A stretch of DNA of 64,000 nucleotides from Lunularia cruciata (GCA_948567375.1 OX419759.1:19498744-19562743), one strand, 5' to 3'. Shown: positions 48,394 to 60,107, counted from the first letter of the stretch. Numbers and translations: made by a program. Notes: a model not told the origin generated them from the letters alone.

Positions 48394-49160
48394 GAGTACA
48401 AGATACATTTTTTGGAGTTGTGTGAGAGATTGAGATCTCATGGACTCAAATTACATCATGGGAAGTGTAGATTCTTCCATGAGCAAGTTGAGTATTTGGA
48501 TCACACTATCTATTTTGGTAGACTTGGTGTTTAGCAAACCAAGGTGGAGACTATTGCACATATTTCTTGGACTACAAATGTGAGTAGAGTGCAAGCACTC
48601 CCTGGGTTAAAGAACTTCTATTGATAATATGTTAGAGGATTTAGTGCCATTATCAAGGCCTTGATAAAGTTGACTATGCTTGTGCAAGAGTGGTGTTGGG
48701 GAGATGAGTAAGAGAGAGATTTTATAGAGCTCAAGGAGAGGTTGAAATTGCACTTACTCTTAGGAGACTAATTAGAGGATGACCATTCTAAGTTCATATT
48801 GATTGGAGTACATTGGAGCTTAAAGCAATGCTTACCTAGCAAGATGATGAAGGGAAGGAGTTTGTGGTGGCCTATGGTAGTCACTCCAACAATTCAATGG
48901 AAGCAAAGCATAGTTCATATGAGGGAGAGTGCTTGTTAGTAGTGTGTGAAAGAGCACATTTTTGATATTATCTATTTGGCAACCCTTTCACTCTCTTCAC
49001 AGATTATCAATCACTAAAGTGGTTGATAGTGTCCAATAAGCTTTGAAGGAAGCTTGCACAATAGGCTTTGTTATAAGAGTATGATTTCACAATTATTCAT
49101 GGACCTGGAGTGGTGAATTATGATGCAAATGGGTTGAGTAGAAGCCCATGTATCAACTAG
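48394..49160 (+). pseudogene. RT connection and RNase H, third Ty3-type element
   Basis: Readable pieces are LRSHGLKLHHGKCRFF (thumb), LPGLKNFY (connection), then RNase H: QDDEGKEFVVAYGSHSNN, SSYEGECLLVV, YYLFGNPFTLFTDYQSLKWL, EYDFTIIHGPGVVNYDANGL. The last segment is the typical RNase H end of Ty3 elements whose sequence reads DALSR-like motifs. A stop every 20-40 codons, many at TGG, CAA or CGA-like positions. Confidence 0.8.
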
Positions 49161-49379
49161 TAGGATTAGATTAGAGCACATTGGCATGGTAAGACAAATG
49201 AGGAGTCAATGCCAAGTTGGCATGCATCTTCCTTTCTATGTATATTTTTAGAGGCTTTGATGGTGGTACTTTAGAGTTTGTGTATGATTTTTGTATGAGT
49301 TGTGCTTGTATAATGTATGAAATTGATAGCAATCTATATATGCATGACAACCATTAAAGCTATCCTCTCAAATTAATGA

Positions 49380-50035
49380 TTGATAGAGAAGTGAATTTCC
49401 TAAAAGATTTGGTTGATTCTCTTACCAAGCACTTCTAGATTAAACATAGAAAAATTACTCCCCAAATCCAAAATCAAATAGATTGACAAAAAGAGCCATT
49501 GGATTGTTTTGCAAAATCCTCAACAAGGTAATGGTGAATTATAGATATGATTGGGATACCAAGTTACAAGTAGCCTTGTGGGCCTATTGCACTATTGAGA
49601 AAATCACAACCAAGCAAACACCTTACTTTCTCATGTACGGGCTCAATCCCAACTTTCATATTGAATTTGATTTGCACACTTACAACATTCTATTGGAAGA
49701 ACAAATTTCAGTGGAAGAGAGTCAGACCATGCAATTACAACAAAGGATATTTCTAGAAAAAAACAAGACAATTCTCAAGATTGCAAAAAGGATGCTTAAG
49801 CAAAAAGGAAAGAAATCCATGACACAAAATTTTCAACCAAATAATAAAAGGAGAATTGGTGTTGTTGTATGACAATTGACATATATTATTCCTTAGGAGG
49901 TTGCATCTTTGATGGATGGGAGCATATAAGGTAAAAAACACTATGACAATGAGTCTTTGCAACTAGCAGATTTAGAAGGAAAAGTAATTGTCACTTGAGT
50001 AAATGAATGGCATGTTCACAAATATTACAGTTAAA
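49380..50035 (+). pseudogene. Integrase C-terminal half, third Ty3-type element
   Basis: The open frame 49483-49872 reads GLFCKILNKVMVNYRYDWDTK, LWAYCTIEKITTKQTPYFLM, YGLNPNFHIEFDL and SVEESQTMQLQQR, the region after the catalytic Glu in plant Ty3 integrases. A final GPY-like part (LADLEGKVIVT, HVHKYY) ends near 50033. The first two catalytic Asp residues were not found and are probably deleted or scrambled (49200-49400). Confidence 0.75.
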
Positions 50036-50079
50036 GGAAGAAGAGGGAGCAATCTTGATGTTTGTGGAGATGCTCATAT

Positions 50080-50100
50080 TTGAGGAGGGGGTATGTGATG
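50080..50100 (+). promoter_or_regulatory. Polypurine tract and likely 3' LTR start, third Ty3-type element
   Basis: The tract tttgaggagggggta (50080-50093) precedes tgtgatgcc, an expected LTR start, about 60 bp after integrase. The LTR end could not be fixed. Inverted termini atcaca at 51828-51833 would match but lie inside the coiled-coil reading frame. Confidence 0.45.
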
Positions 50101-51530
50101 CCTTGCCTCTCTTTTACATACATCTTTTTCTTCAAATCCTTAGTTTGGTTAAAAGTAAGAAGAAATAGAAGGTTGAGAAGGAAGAAAGAATGATTATGGT
50201 CATTTGTCTTTGATCTAAGGAAAATTGCACTTTCTAGGAAGAAGATTAGCCAAGAGATGTGCAATTTAGGAAGGTCAACAACTATGAAGCAAGGAGGAGA
50301 GCCTATACCAAGGTATTCAATGGAGAAGGCTCATGGCTATACAAACCCTTGTCAAAGGAAACCTTTGCCTTGAAAAGAAAACCCTTGGTCTTGAATAACC
50401 TTTGGCCCAAAAATCATTTGGCTCAAAACACCCTTAGCCTAAAATTCAATCAGTTTGAGAAGATACCATAGATTTAAATGTAACACTGACAAATCAAGAA
50501 CCACAAGTAATGACCATTTGTTTGTATTGAAATCTTCACATGTGTGGGATGCAATTGCTTGCATCAAGCACACCTACCAAACATTTATAATGGTTGAACT
50601 ATGAACTTAAATACTCAAGGAAGGCCGGTCACTTTTTACTTTTGCAAAATTAGACAAGTGTTAGTTGTAGCTAGGATAGCATTCTACCCAATTTTGGTAA
50701 GAAGTTATGAGGATTAGAATTTCAAGAAAAGAGAAATTGCTATGTGAAGGGCTAGTGAGAGAGATGAAGAGGAAAGAAATAGTAGCAGCACTTCAAGCGC
50801 TTAGGTGTAAAAGGAAAGTTGTCATGCCATTTGTAGTGTTGCACCTAGATTGCTTGGACTCTAGAGTAGTAGTGTTGGTAGTCAGGAGTATTTTGGTGGT
50901 TACTCATAGACTACTTGTTGATTGACAGATTTTTTGTTTGGAGTACTGACTACATGGTGGGACCCACCGTCACTTGCACCATTTGGACCGTCGGGTGTGC
51001 CGTCAGCAAGACTGCTAGGGTTCAAGACCTAGCTCAAGTCTAGGGAGTATAGTTTCAAAGTGCAGCTTCAGAGAGCTCACTTCTTTGATGTTGAGCCTTC
51101 AAGTTCCTGTCTATGGTGGACAAAGGCCAACAAGTGTCACCTAGATTCTCTTAGTGTGGTGCCCACATTTTTTGTTTTTTTCAAAATAAAGGAGAAGAAG
51201 TGTATAGAGAAGTCGTATTGCGCATGTATGGCTGAAGAAGGCAAAGAAAAGAGTCTTTGGGATGAAACCCAAAGTAAAGTGACTTTGGGTCATAAGGTGA
51301 AGTACTCGGAAATGCCCTATCAACATACAACCCAAAATAAAATGTCTTCGTATCAGGGGGAGCTCAACCCGAGGCGAAGACAGTCTAACAACCTTTCGTT
51401 GGGGCGAGAAATTCAAGAAGGGACCGTTCAAAAACCGGCGGCCCATACGCACAAAGGTTGTTTGGCAGTGACAGGTGCATGCAGGAGGTGTGATTTCTTG
51501 GTAGAAACTCAAAGTGACGGAAGATGAAGA
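50101..51530. other. No protein-coding feature recognised; possible LTR of the third element
   Basis: AT-rich sequence to about 50.9 kb, then a more GC-balanced part. The open frame at 51060-51527 (155 codons, no ATG needed at its left edge) has no domain and overlaps a longer antisense frame. It probably belongs to promoter or leader DNA of the following gene-like sequence. Confidence 0.4.
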
Positions 51531-51533
51531 AGC

Positions 51534-51584
51534 GCAACTCTATAAAAATCAAACTTGCAACTCTATAAAAATCAAACCTGCAAC
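51534..51584 (+). promoter_or_regulatory. Tandemly duplicated TATA box
   Basis: A 23-bp unit (gcaactctataaaaatcaaac plus two bases) occurs twice in direct succession (51534-51556 and 51557-51579) and starts a third time. Each unit has a good plant TATA box, ctataaaa, at 51541 and 51564. The next long reading frame starts at 51729, so the leader would be about 130-160 nt. Confidence 0.6.
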
Positions 51585-51728
51585 AACGAAATATTGAGTA
51601 ATTTTCCTTTGCCATTGAGAAGTCGTCTTGCAGGTGATCGGGGGAAGGGAAATAGAGTTGGAATCGTGTTAGTGCGCAAGGGAGAAGTCTTGAGAGTGAA
51701 ATCAAGAGAGAGTGAGAAAGTAGAAGAG

Positions 51729-54039
51729 ATGGGAGGAGGAAAGAAGAACTCTGAATTTGCAGTGAGAAATCATGCGATTCGGAGGTTAGACGTAATAGCG
51801 AGGATCAAAGTCTTGAGCCAACTTCTGATCACATTTCTGGCATAGAACTGGAATGTAAGCTTTCCAGGATTCATGACAAAAATCATTGAGAGTAAGTGTC
51901 TCGATGGACCCGAGGAAGAAGGGAAGAGAGGAAATCTGGCTCGCTAGATAGAGTCGGATTGGAGACTCATACTCGGGAAGGAGGCAGGCTTGGAGTAGGG
52001 AGCCACATTCTTGGGGAAGGGAGAGATAGCTCAGGAGATTCAGGAGGTGAGAGACGCTTTCTCTTCAAAGAGAACAAAGAATGGGTATAAGGTTGAGAGT
52101 TACAAGGATCCAGTGAAGAGAGGCATTGTGAGTGCTCTCATGGCAATCTTGAAGCCGAAGAGAACAACTTATGTGATGAAACACCAAGCGGTGTTCTTCC
52201 ATAAGTTGTTTGCAGGAGAACCTATTAATTGGGTGAGGTGCTTCCATGGGAGGACGAGACAGATGGTGTGGAATTTTTGGGATAAGTTGCCTCCACACTA
52301 CATCATACAGTTTGCAGCACATTTCTACCTCGGGTTGAATTTGCTCAATTTGACAGAGCAAAACAGAATGGTGTCTCACTTCCATCCCGACTTAAGAAGA
52401 GAAGTCAACGTGGAGGAACAGTAGTACATTCTCCAAATCCGAAGCACGGATGATTACTACACAAAGACGGGTAAGAGCATGGAGATAGAAGCAAGTACTC
52501 CGACGACAAAGAAGAGAGGTCAGCAAGGTGAAGCTGAAGATATCAAGAAACCTTGGAAGACGCGGAGAGGCAACCCAAGGTGAGGAATGGTGGTAATTGA
52601 GTCGGAGGACAAAGACTCAGAAGGAGATGCCGAGCTCAAGACTAAAGACTCAGAACACGAGGAAGAGCCTAAGCTAATGCTGCACAATGAGGATACGAGT
52701 AGCGATAGTGATGAAGGGGGAGAAATGACATTGGCTCCATTGGCTGAAGAAGCAGAAGAAGAAGAAGTTCATACACAGTTGGAAGATGAAGTAACTGTGC
52801 CCAAAGAAAAGAAGATTGCAGTACAGCGAGGAGTTTGCTCAAGACGTAAGGCAAAGTGTGAAGCGGGGCCGAGTAAAGCAAAAGACAAGGTAAGCAAAAG
52901 CTTGGGAAGTGAGGCATCAATTCCAATACAAAGATTGCAGAGGAGAAGGCGAGTATCGGGTGAAGAAGAGGTAAGGAGGGAGATTTCTATGCTGGAAGAA
53001 GTAGGTGCGAGAAATGGAGTGGAGTACCTGCAGGAAATTGTGTGTCCATTGTTGGTGAGGTTGGAGTACAAGAAGAGGGAGATGCAGTCGACATGTCCGG
53101 AGGTGACGACTATGTTGCAGGTACTAGAGCGATAAGAGAACTCGGAGTTGAAGAAGAGTGTAACCCAAGGAGAGGAGGAAAGGGAAGTGCTGCGAGCAGA
53201 GGTAGTGGTGAGAAGTCAGGTAATTGAAGACCTGAAGAGAGAGGTAAATTATTGAGAGGATTTTGTGAAGAAGAGTGACATAGCAAGGGAGAGACAAGTA
53301 GCGGAGTATGAGATCTTGAAGCAACAGTTTGCTGATTCAAGAGTAGAAGTAATCCATGCTATGGCGAGAGTAGCTGCAAAGGATCAGGAGCTTGATAGAG
53401 TGATGGAGAGTGTCGAGGAGAAGAAGAAACTTTGGCAACAAGAGTTGGCGGCACGATACAAAGAAGAAGACCGATTACGAGAGTTACTTCGTAAACAAGA
53501 GGAGAAGGTTGTCCAGAAAGAGAAGGAGAAGGAGTCGGTGAAAGCCGAGTTCAAGGAAGAGTTGGCAATGTATCAAGAGGACTAGCTTGCAGATCGGGAA
53601 CAAGAAAGGAAGACAAGATTGGAGCCGATAAAGGAGATTGTCCTCTAGATGAATGCAATGTTGATTACAGAGGCCAACGTTTGAATTGAAGAGACGAGAC
53701 TGCACAAGTTGAAATTGTTGGTGCAGGAGATGAGGCAAAGACAGGCAAAAGACACTGATTTGAATGCCTTGTTGATTAGTTTAAGGACTCGGGTAGACAA
53801 AGAAGATTATAGAAGTAGAGGATAACATTTCAATTAGATTAGACTTAGTGAAAATAGAGATAGAAAAGCTTTGAAAAGATGTTCAAGCAAAACCCGAAGT
53901 AAATAACATAGGAGTAAAAATGTCTTTGGAGTTACCGATGGAGACATTAGAGAAGAGTGGGTCGGGAGATAAGGAGTTAGATAGATTACCCACTAGTGGA
54001 ATTTCAGATCAGAAAAGAGAATTGCTGAGGACAAAGTAG
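51729..54039 (+). pseudogene. ~770-codon coiled-coil protein with ten nonsense codons
   Basis: From the ATG at 51729 (MGGGKKNSEF) one frame runs to 53825, broken only by stops at 51843, 51945, 51996, 52422, 52581, 53133, 53253, 53583, 53646 and 53682. After a single frame change near 53820 it continues to TAG 54037-54039. Domains: an N-terminal globular region with many Trp and aromatic residues (about codons 30-230; for example INWVRCFHGRTRQMVWNFW), an acidic-basic low-complexity region with a nuclear-localisation-like RRKAK and RLQRRRR (about 280-420), and a long Glu/Lys/Gln coiled coil (about 430-700). No enzyme motif. I do not recognise the family. It could be a gag-like protein of a mobile element or a captured host gene. 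Confidence 0.6.
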
Positions 54040-55999
54040 TAAGAAGTAAAGCTACTTTGGGTTTGGGTTTGAAAGTTGAGGAAGAAGTAGACATCGGATC
54101 GCACTCAAATGTTGTTCAGTGCTCATAATTTCTGAGAATAGATAAAGCAAAGTGTTGTGAAGCAATGCTCGTCGCTTGAGCTTGATTTCAAGTATCAACT
54201 TTGTATTTGTGTTTGTGTGTGTTTGGAGAAATTCGAAGTGCAAGTCAGTGTGCTTGTTGGATGTTTGATTCCACAGCCTTGATATTCATTTTGTGTGTTT
54301 GATCCTGAGTGAAGTGCAATCGAAGCAATGCCTTGACAGATCTGAGAGGAATTGTTGTGTTGGTAGTATTTTGCATTTGTGAGTGCAGTGCAAAGTTGAT
54401 GTGAAGCAATTTTGATCGAGGAAGTTGTGCCTTCAGTGGAGGGGTGGAACACAATTCTGAGGTGAAGTCATTTTGCAGTGAAGTGCCATTTTTGGAGAGC
54501 TTGAATCATCACAATCAAGATTGTTTGGAAAGAGTTGAAGGAGTTGTGATTATGGAGTGTGAATTCGTGACAAGACTGTGAGCCAGTGCTTGTTACTCTC
54601 TTCTGGGTGTGGTTTCTACCTAAGAGATTAAAGATGCAACCAAGAAGAACTACATTTGTTACTATTTGACTTTGTATTTGGACATTTTTGACTTGTATCT
54701 CTGTGGGAACAAACTTTACTTACCCGATTACTGCAAAAGTGATATCTGCCAGGTTGTGAAACTTAGCTAGACTGTAATTAGTGCCCAATTTTTGGCAATT
54801 ATTGAGTGACAAATCAAGTACTAATCTGATTGAGAGTGATTCAAGTTGTGTAAACAAACTAATTACATTAGAGAAGTGAAATTAGGGGGATTTTTGGTGC
54901 AAGAATTGAGAGTGTTGGTGGTATCTCCAAGACTTGCTTATAGTTGGTAGCTCAATTGGAGTTCAAGTTTTTGCTAGTGCATAGAAGCTTGTTTGATTGG
55001 TGCAAATTTGGTAGTGAGGTAGATGGTGTGCGGAAGCGCTAGCCAAATTTTGAGCAAAGAGAAGAAAATTTTGAGCAACAATTGTGATTTTGAGCTCAGG
55101 AGGTGAAAGCAAGACTAATCTAGTGCAAAGTTGGGCTCAAAAAGTGAAATTGAAGGTGGAATTGGAAACCCACCCTTGTGAATTTGTGATTTGGAGAAAC
55201 TTATTTTCCAATTTGGCTCAAGTGAAGAGTAAGCAGTGTTGTCGGGAAAATAGCCCACGCATACCCCTTAGGCTTTTGGGTGTGAATGTTTTTTTCTCTT
55301 CTCCCTATTGTAATGAACTCAGATTTTATGTCGATATGTCTTGAGAGTTGTTTTATGCTACCTTGTCATGGGAGATATTTGCTATATTATTGTAAAGCTC
55401 GGAAATAGTTTGTGGTGCTATAGGCTCAAGGGTTCTTTTAATGTTGTGTGAGGTGGGAATTAATTTTGGGTTACACAAGCTCAGGACTTTGTTTATGTTG
55501 TTGGAGTGAAGAGTGTTTCATTTTAGTGGTGCAAAAAAACTAGTCTTTTTTGTCGGAGAAAAGCTTTGATAGGCTTTTGGCTGAGGATAGGACAATGAAG
55601 GATGTTTTGAGTGATCAAGAATAAGGAGAGAAAGTTTTGAGAGCCTTTGGAAATTGACAGGCCATAGGGGTTTAGTGGAATGGTTTTGGCTGGATAGAGG
55701 TCTGGGGAATTTTCTTGAAGGAGGAGTTTAGGGAAGAAAGGAAAATTTTTGAGAAAGGAAAAGGGAGGGCATTGGGAGAGAAGAGAAGCTGGATGCTTGG
55801 GACAAAAGAGATTTTTTTGGAGAGGATAGTGGCCTAGACAGAAAGGAAGAGAAAAAGGAGATTTTATCAAAGGAGAGCGTGGGCTTTGATAGGAGGAGAA
55901 AGGAGATTTTATCAAAGGAGAGTTTGGTTTGACCTAGACAAGAAGGAAGGAAGAAAAAGGGAGTGGGGTTTTTCATGTGCAGGAGCTGGGGCTTGGACA
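54040..55999. other. GT-rich, then purine-rich DNA after the coiled-coil pseudogene
   Basis: No coding feature on the + strand. 54.1-55.3 kb is G/T-rich and holds R1 copy 4. 55.5-56.0 kb is G/A-rich, which creates long but meaningless open frames on the - strand. Confidence 0.5.
54578..54710 (+). repeat. Repeat R1, copy 4
   Basis: It aligns with copies 1-3 through 'gtgagcca', 'actctcttctgg', 'ctacctaagagattaaa' and 'gacttgtatctctgtggga' (copy 1: acttgtatctccatgga). It is about 540 bp past the end of the coiled-coil pseudogene. Confidence 0.6.
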
Positions 56000-56003
56000 G
56001 AAA

Positions 56004-56390
56004 GAGAATTTTTGTAGGAAGTGTTGTCTTGAGAGTGTGAAGATTGGACAAGAGAAATTTTCACAAGACAAGGGTTTGCTGAAAGTGTTGGAAGGAGAGA
56101 ATGTGTTTCCAAGAGAAAGATGATTTTTGCAAGAAGTGTTGCCTTGAGAGTGCAAGAGAGGAGAGGTTCTTTTTATGAAGGAGAAGTCTGGACAGGAGAG
56201 CAGGCCAGAGAGGAATTTTTGCAAGTATGCCTTGAGAGTGTGAAGGCAAGAAGGGAGAGAGAGATAGGGAAAATGTGCAAGAGCTAGGGCTTGGACAAAA
56301 AGAGAATTTTTGCAAGAAGTATGCCTTGAGAGTGTGAAGGCCAGAGGGGAGAAATTTTTTGCAAGAAGTATGTCTTGAGAGTGCAGGACA
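56004..56390 (+). repeat. Five dispersed copies of a ~36-bp unit
   Basis: The unit 'tttttgcaagaagt-tgccttgagagtg', followed by a gaaggc-like end, starts near 56005, 56126, 56215, 56307 and 56356. Two of them are preceded by 'gagct(a/g)gggcttggaca'. The irregular spacing (about 120, 90, 90 and 50 bp) suggests a degenerated higher-order repeat. Confidence 0.75.
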
Positions 56391-56399
56391 TGAGAGGTC

Positions 56400-57831
56400 T
56401 TTGCCACAAAGGAGGAGTCTGGACTGAGAAGGAGAGATAGGGGCTGGACAGAGACTATTTTTTGAATGTTGGAAGGAGAGTGTGAAGTCTAGATAGAAAA
56501 TTTGAAGTGGCTGATTTGTGTCAAACAGAGGGAGAGAAGAAGTTCATTGTGTTTTTGAGACAAAAAAGAGAAACCTCAAGGGAGAATCTACTGAGCAATG
56601 GGGACTTGGAAGGGATGTCAAGTGGAGATGCTACAGACAGGGAGATGAAGAGCTGTAAGGGATAGGAATTAGGACCAGGCTGATTCCTTTCTTTCCTTTA
56701 TATGCTTGGTTAGTCAGAGTGCTTTGATGTGAACACTGTTTAGTCAGGAGTTGTTTGACCTTTCCCAAAGTATTTATAAATTAGGAAGATTTGGTATGGT
56801 GATGGAAATGAAATTCCTCGTGAGTGAATGCGTGTGTATTTGTAAGTAAACAATGATAAGGAAAGAACATAATTTTTGGAATACTCAATCTAGCCTACTT
56901 AGGTGAATCAGATCATTGAACAAGTTGCCTATGAGTTGGTCGCATAACCTATGGACTAATCCACAAACCCCACCAGATCTGTTTCTATCAGACCAGACCA
57001 ATACAACAAAAACCCCACTAAACCTAAGAATGACAGACCAAGAATAGAGTTAGGAATGACAGACCGGGAACAATAGCTGAGGGAACGAGAAAGGCAGAAA
57101 TAATCTAAAGCCTTATGCAAATATCCATTGAGGAGGGCCAGCACCCGGAATAATGGCAGACAAGTTGCCAAGAAAGAGCTACTATCACCAAACAAGAAAA
57201 CAGCACCAGTGTCGGACTACGGAAGAACTACCAAGTCTATGACAAACAAGATAGCCTAAGCACAGGCAGCCAGGTGCCCGGTGCAATCTTGAGACCTTAC
57301 AATCCCTACAATAGCGGAGGATTTGGCAATTGGCCAACTTTAGGGATTTATGTTAGATTTTATGTCAAATTTTTGCTGGAGTTTATGTCAAATTTTGGCC
57401 AGATTTGGAGGAGTTTCACTTGAACTGGAGGAGTTTCACAGATTTGGAGGAGTTTTGCTAGATTTGGATAGGGTCCCAAAATGGCAAGAAGAAAGGCCTC
57501 ATTTGGGCATTTAGAGGCTTTGAGGCAAAGGGTTGTGGGCTATGAGAGGCTATGAAGGCCTAGAAGGGCTTGCTAGTTTAGAGTAGATGTTGGTCATTGT
57601 TTGGCAAAATCTGCCAATCTTGCTAAATTGTGTGTAATAGGTTTGATCCCTAGATCTCTAGTTTCTAGATTGGTGTCCTAGCCAACTAGTCCACCCTCAC
57701 TTGTTGTCCTAGTGACTATTCCACTATTATCTATACACATGTAGCTTTGGCTAGGAGAGCTAATTTGATCCCATTCTTGGTGATCCTAGTAGCTTAAGAA
57801 GTGGAGAACTCATATTATGTCAAATACCACA
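56400..57831. other. Upstream region of gag element, probable LTR
   Basis: No gene on either strand. Short repeats lie at 57349-57475 ('tttatgtcaaattttt' twice and 'ggaggagttt' three times). The end at 57831 (taccaca) before a primer-site-like sequence suggests that part of this region is an LTR. Its left edge was not found. Confidence 0.35.
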
Positions 57832-58219
57832 TGGTGGCAGAGTCAGTTTAGTGTTGATTTATGAGATGGAGGGTTTTTATTTAGATTTCTTGTGATTGGA
57901 CTCCCTCCATTCTTTGCTTCTTTTTTGTGCACCTTGTTTGTATGAGGTGCCTTGACTTTAGAGCGTTGGTGCATTGGTGTGCTCTTAGTAGTGAGGCTAG
58001 AGTGATGACCAGTTAGACTACCTATGTTTCTCTCTGGTGAGGCAAGAAGTGATGAACTGCAACTGTGAGAGTGCGTGTTGTGATGGCAGATTATAGGTTG
58101 CCTTTTCTCCTAGTGTAGTTGTCATAGTTAGAGCTACATTAGTTGGTGATGTTTAGTTGGTGGGGTACTTGTGGAGGTTACAATTGCGGGTTGCAGTTCT
58201 TGATTACTTTTTTATCACA

Positions 58220-59348
58220 ATGGAGTTCTTTGGGGATTCCAAAGGAGATAGCATTGTAGTACATAGTGGGTTTACTCAGAGTGGTGCTCAATATCAGCTT
58301 GTTTCTCTAGTCCCAATGAGTGAGGAGATTGACTCTGAGTTGGAGTTTGATGCAAGAGCTAACCTAGTTAAGAGTACACTTGGTGTGTCCACGCCGTTGT
58401 TGTGAGATATGGATGAGATTTATGGGGCCTCCAAAGGCCCTAGGCATTACTTTGGTCTAGTGGGTGCCATTGAGTTGGAGGACTTCATCTAGGAGTTTGA
58501 TAGTTGGTGTGATCTATAGCAAATGTGGAACTTGACTTTATTTACACCCTTCATGGCATGGAAGGACTTTTTTTAGCATTTAGAGGGTCCAACAATGGAC
58601 AACTACCATGACTTCAAGAGAGCTCACTTGAAGGAGTTTGAGCTATGGAGACAATATTGGTCTCCAAACTATGTCTCCATTACTTCAAGCTTAGTTTCTA
58701 GGGGTAGATTGGCTATCCCCACAAGTTCTAGCTCTAGTAGCATTGGTGGATCTCTTGGAGATGGTACTATAAGAGGTGGTGTAGTACCGGGGTTTAACCC
58801 CATGATAGAGTTCTTCAAGTGTTTGAGACAAAACTACTAGGGAGTGTGGATGACAAGCTGAGGAGCTTGCAAGAGTTCCAACGGAAGGCTGGAGAGAGCT
58901 TACATGAGGCATACATTCTCATGAGATGGTTGATCAATTTTACTCAAGGAGTTATTGAGGCCTAGACAGTCCAGTTTTGGTATGAGATACTAGATATGGA
59001 GTTGCAATGTAGAGTACGTGATGCTACATTGTTGCAAGCTACTTCACCTACTTTGGCAATGGTCTTGGTTTGGCTCAACGTATTGAGCTCAACATTATGG
59101 AGGAGAGAGTAGTGATATCTGGATTTGGTAGGGAGACCTCATCCATAGTTGTTACTTCTTCCAGAGTGCAGTAGAGTGCACCATGCCATGTTGGTTTCCA
59201 AGGACAGGGTGGACAACCTAGATCCTATGGAGTGAGTGGAGGGCCTAGTGTAGCCAAACCCTTACCTTCATTTTTGGGTCATTAGCAGCCAGTGAGTGGT
59301 GGTCTTGCTTGTTGGACTTGTGGTGGGCTTCACCACAAGAGAGAGCGC
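58220..59348 (+). pseudogene. gag of the cut element
   Basis: The frame of 58157-58405 begins with MEFFGDSKGDS at 58220 and continues to 58840 through stops at 58403, 58490, 58514 and 58574. It includes GPTMDNYHDFKRAHLKEFEL, a typical Retrotrans_gag patch. It resumes one frame over at about 58829 (LRSLQEFQRKAGESLHEAY, ATLLQATSPTLAMVL). A zinc knuckle CWTCGGLHHKRER at 59310-59348 lacks its last Cys (CGC in place of TGC). Unlike the neighbouring chromovirus gag. Confidence 0.6.
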
Positions 59349-60071
59349 CCTTGGGGCAGCGGACCTGAAAATCATTGTTAGCATAAAGATAGTGTAAGCA
59401 TTGCCACTAATTTGGTCACACTAGTGACTAGTGCTTTGACCTACACCTAGAGTTATAGAGTAGTACGGGTGCTATGGCAGGTAGTTGAGGAGCTCAAGAT
59501 CATGTAGGACAAGGTACTAGAGGTGGTGGTAGAGGATCCACACCTAGTAGAGGTGCAGTACTTTCCCTTACTTCTGATACAGCCATGGCTACTTGCATTT
59601 GAGCAATTGGAGTAGAGATTGGCTAACATGGCCATAGCTCAGAGGAGATCAAATTCAGGTGCTGAAGCTTCCACCTCATATGTTGGTGATAGACATGCCT
59701 TGGATTTCATGTGCAAAGTAGCATAGGTAGATGCCTCTACCACAGTGACTAGGAGTGTAGTACGTGCTCTAGAGCCCAGAGGAGCATTAGTGGAAATGGA
59801 CCCACAAAGAGGAGAGCTTGGGAGATAGGTCAGACCTCCTTAGTCTTTCATTCTCTCTGAGGCTCTACAAATGTCATCCATGGCTCCTAGATGTCCTAAT
59901 GTAGGTGTGGTAGGTGGTGATGGGGTGCATGATGGACTACCTACTAGTCAGCCATTTGCTACTACCTAGATTGAGTCTAGCATAATGTTGGGGGTGGCTC
60001 AGTTGATTATGCACTATCTTTTATTTTAAGCTAGTGATATTTGTACATTGGGAGTTAACCCAGCCCTAGTG
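59349..60071 (+). other. Post-gag spacer of the cut element
   Basis: Rich in simple 'ctagag' and 'gtag' patterns with frequent TAG, probably a gag-protease linker. No protease active site is seen before the insertion at 60071. Confidence 0.4.
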
Positions 60072-60107
60072 TGTAATACCAAGGGTTAGCCATATGAGCT
60101 AGATGTG

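Larger units (their letters stand above)
45550..50093 (+). mobile_element. Third Ty3-type retrotransposon, heavily decayed
   Basis: RT, RNase H and integrase appear in order on the + strand and end at a purine-rich tract with a likely LTR start at 50094. The 5' portion may continue left of the copy-2 insertion (before 32378). Amino-acid motifs differ from both other families, so it is a separate lineage. All frames carry many stops. Confidence 0.7.
57832..60071 (+). mobile_element. gag-bearing remnant of a further LTR element, cut by the right-hand element
   Basis: A degenerate initiator-Met primer site (tggtggcagagtc, 57832-57844, against tggtatcagagcc) precedes a gag-type frame and a mutated zinc knuckle. 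The sequence stops at 60071, where the LTR of the right-hand element begins. Any pol part would lie beyond the right edge. Confidence 0.5.

Noticed and set aside
51060-51527. 155-codon + frame and 123-codon - frame
   Set aside because: They overlap antisense, lack a domain and lie upstream of the TATA duplication. They are probably non-coding.
51828-51845. LTR end (atcaca) plus primer-like tggcatagaac for the third element
   Set aside because: It would put the LTR end inside the long coiled-coil frame, and the primer match needs a gap. The frame evidence is stronger.
55523-56407. Long open frames on the - strand (up to 144 codons)
   Set aside because: They come from G/A-rich DNA on the + strand, where T-rich stop codons are rare on the complement. 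The translations repeat LSRQHFLQK-type phrases created by the DNA repeat and have no domain.
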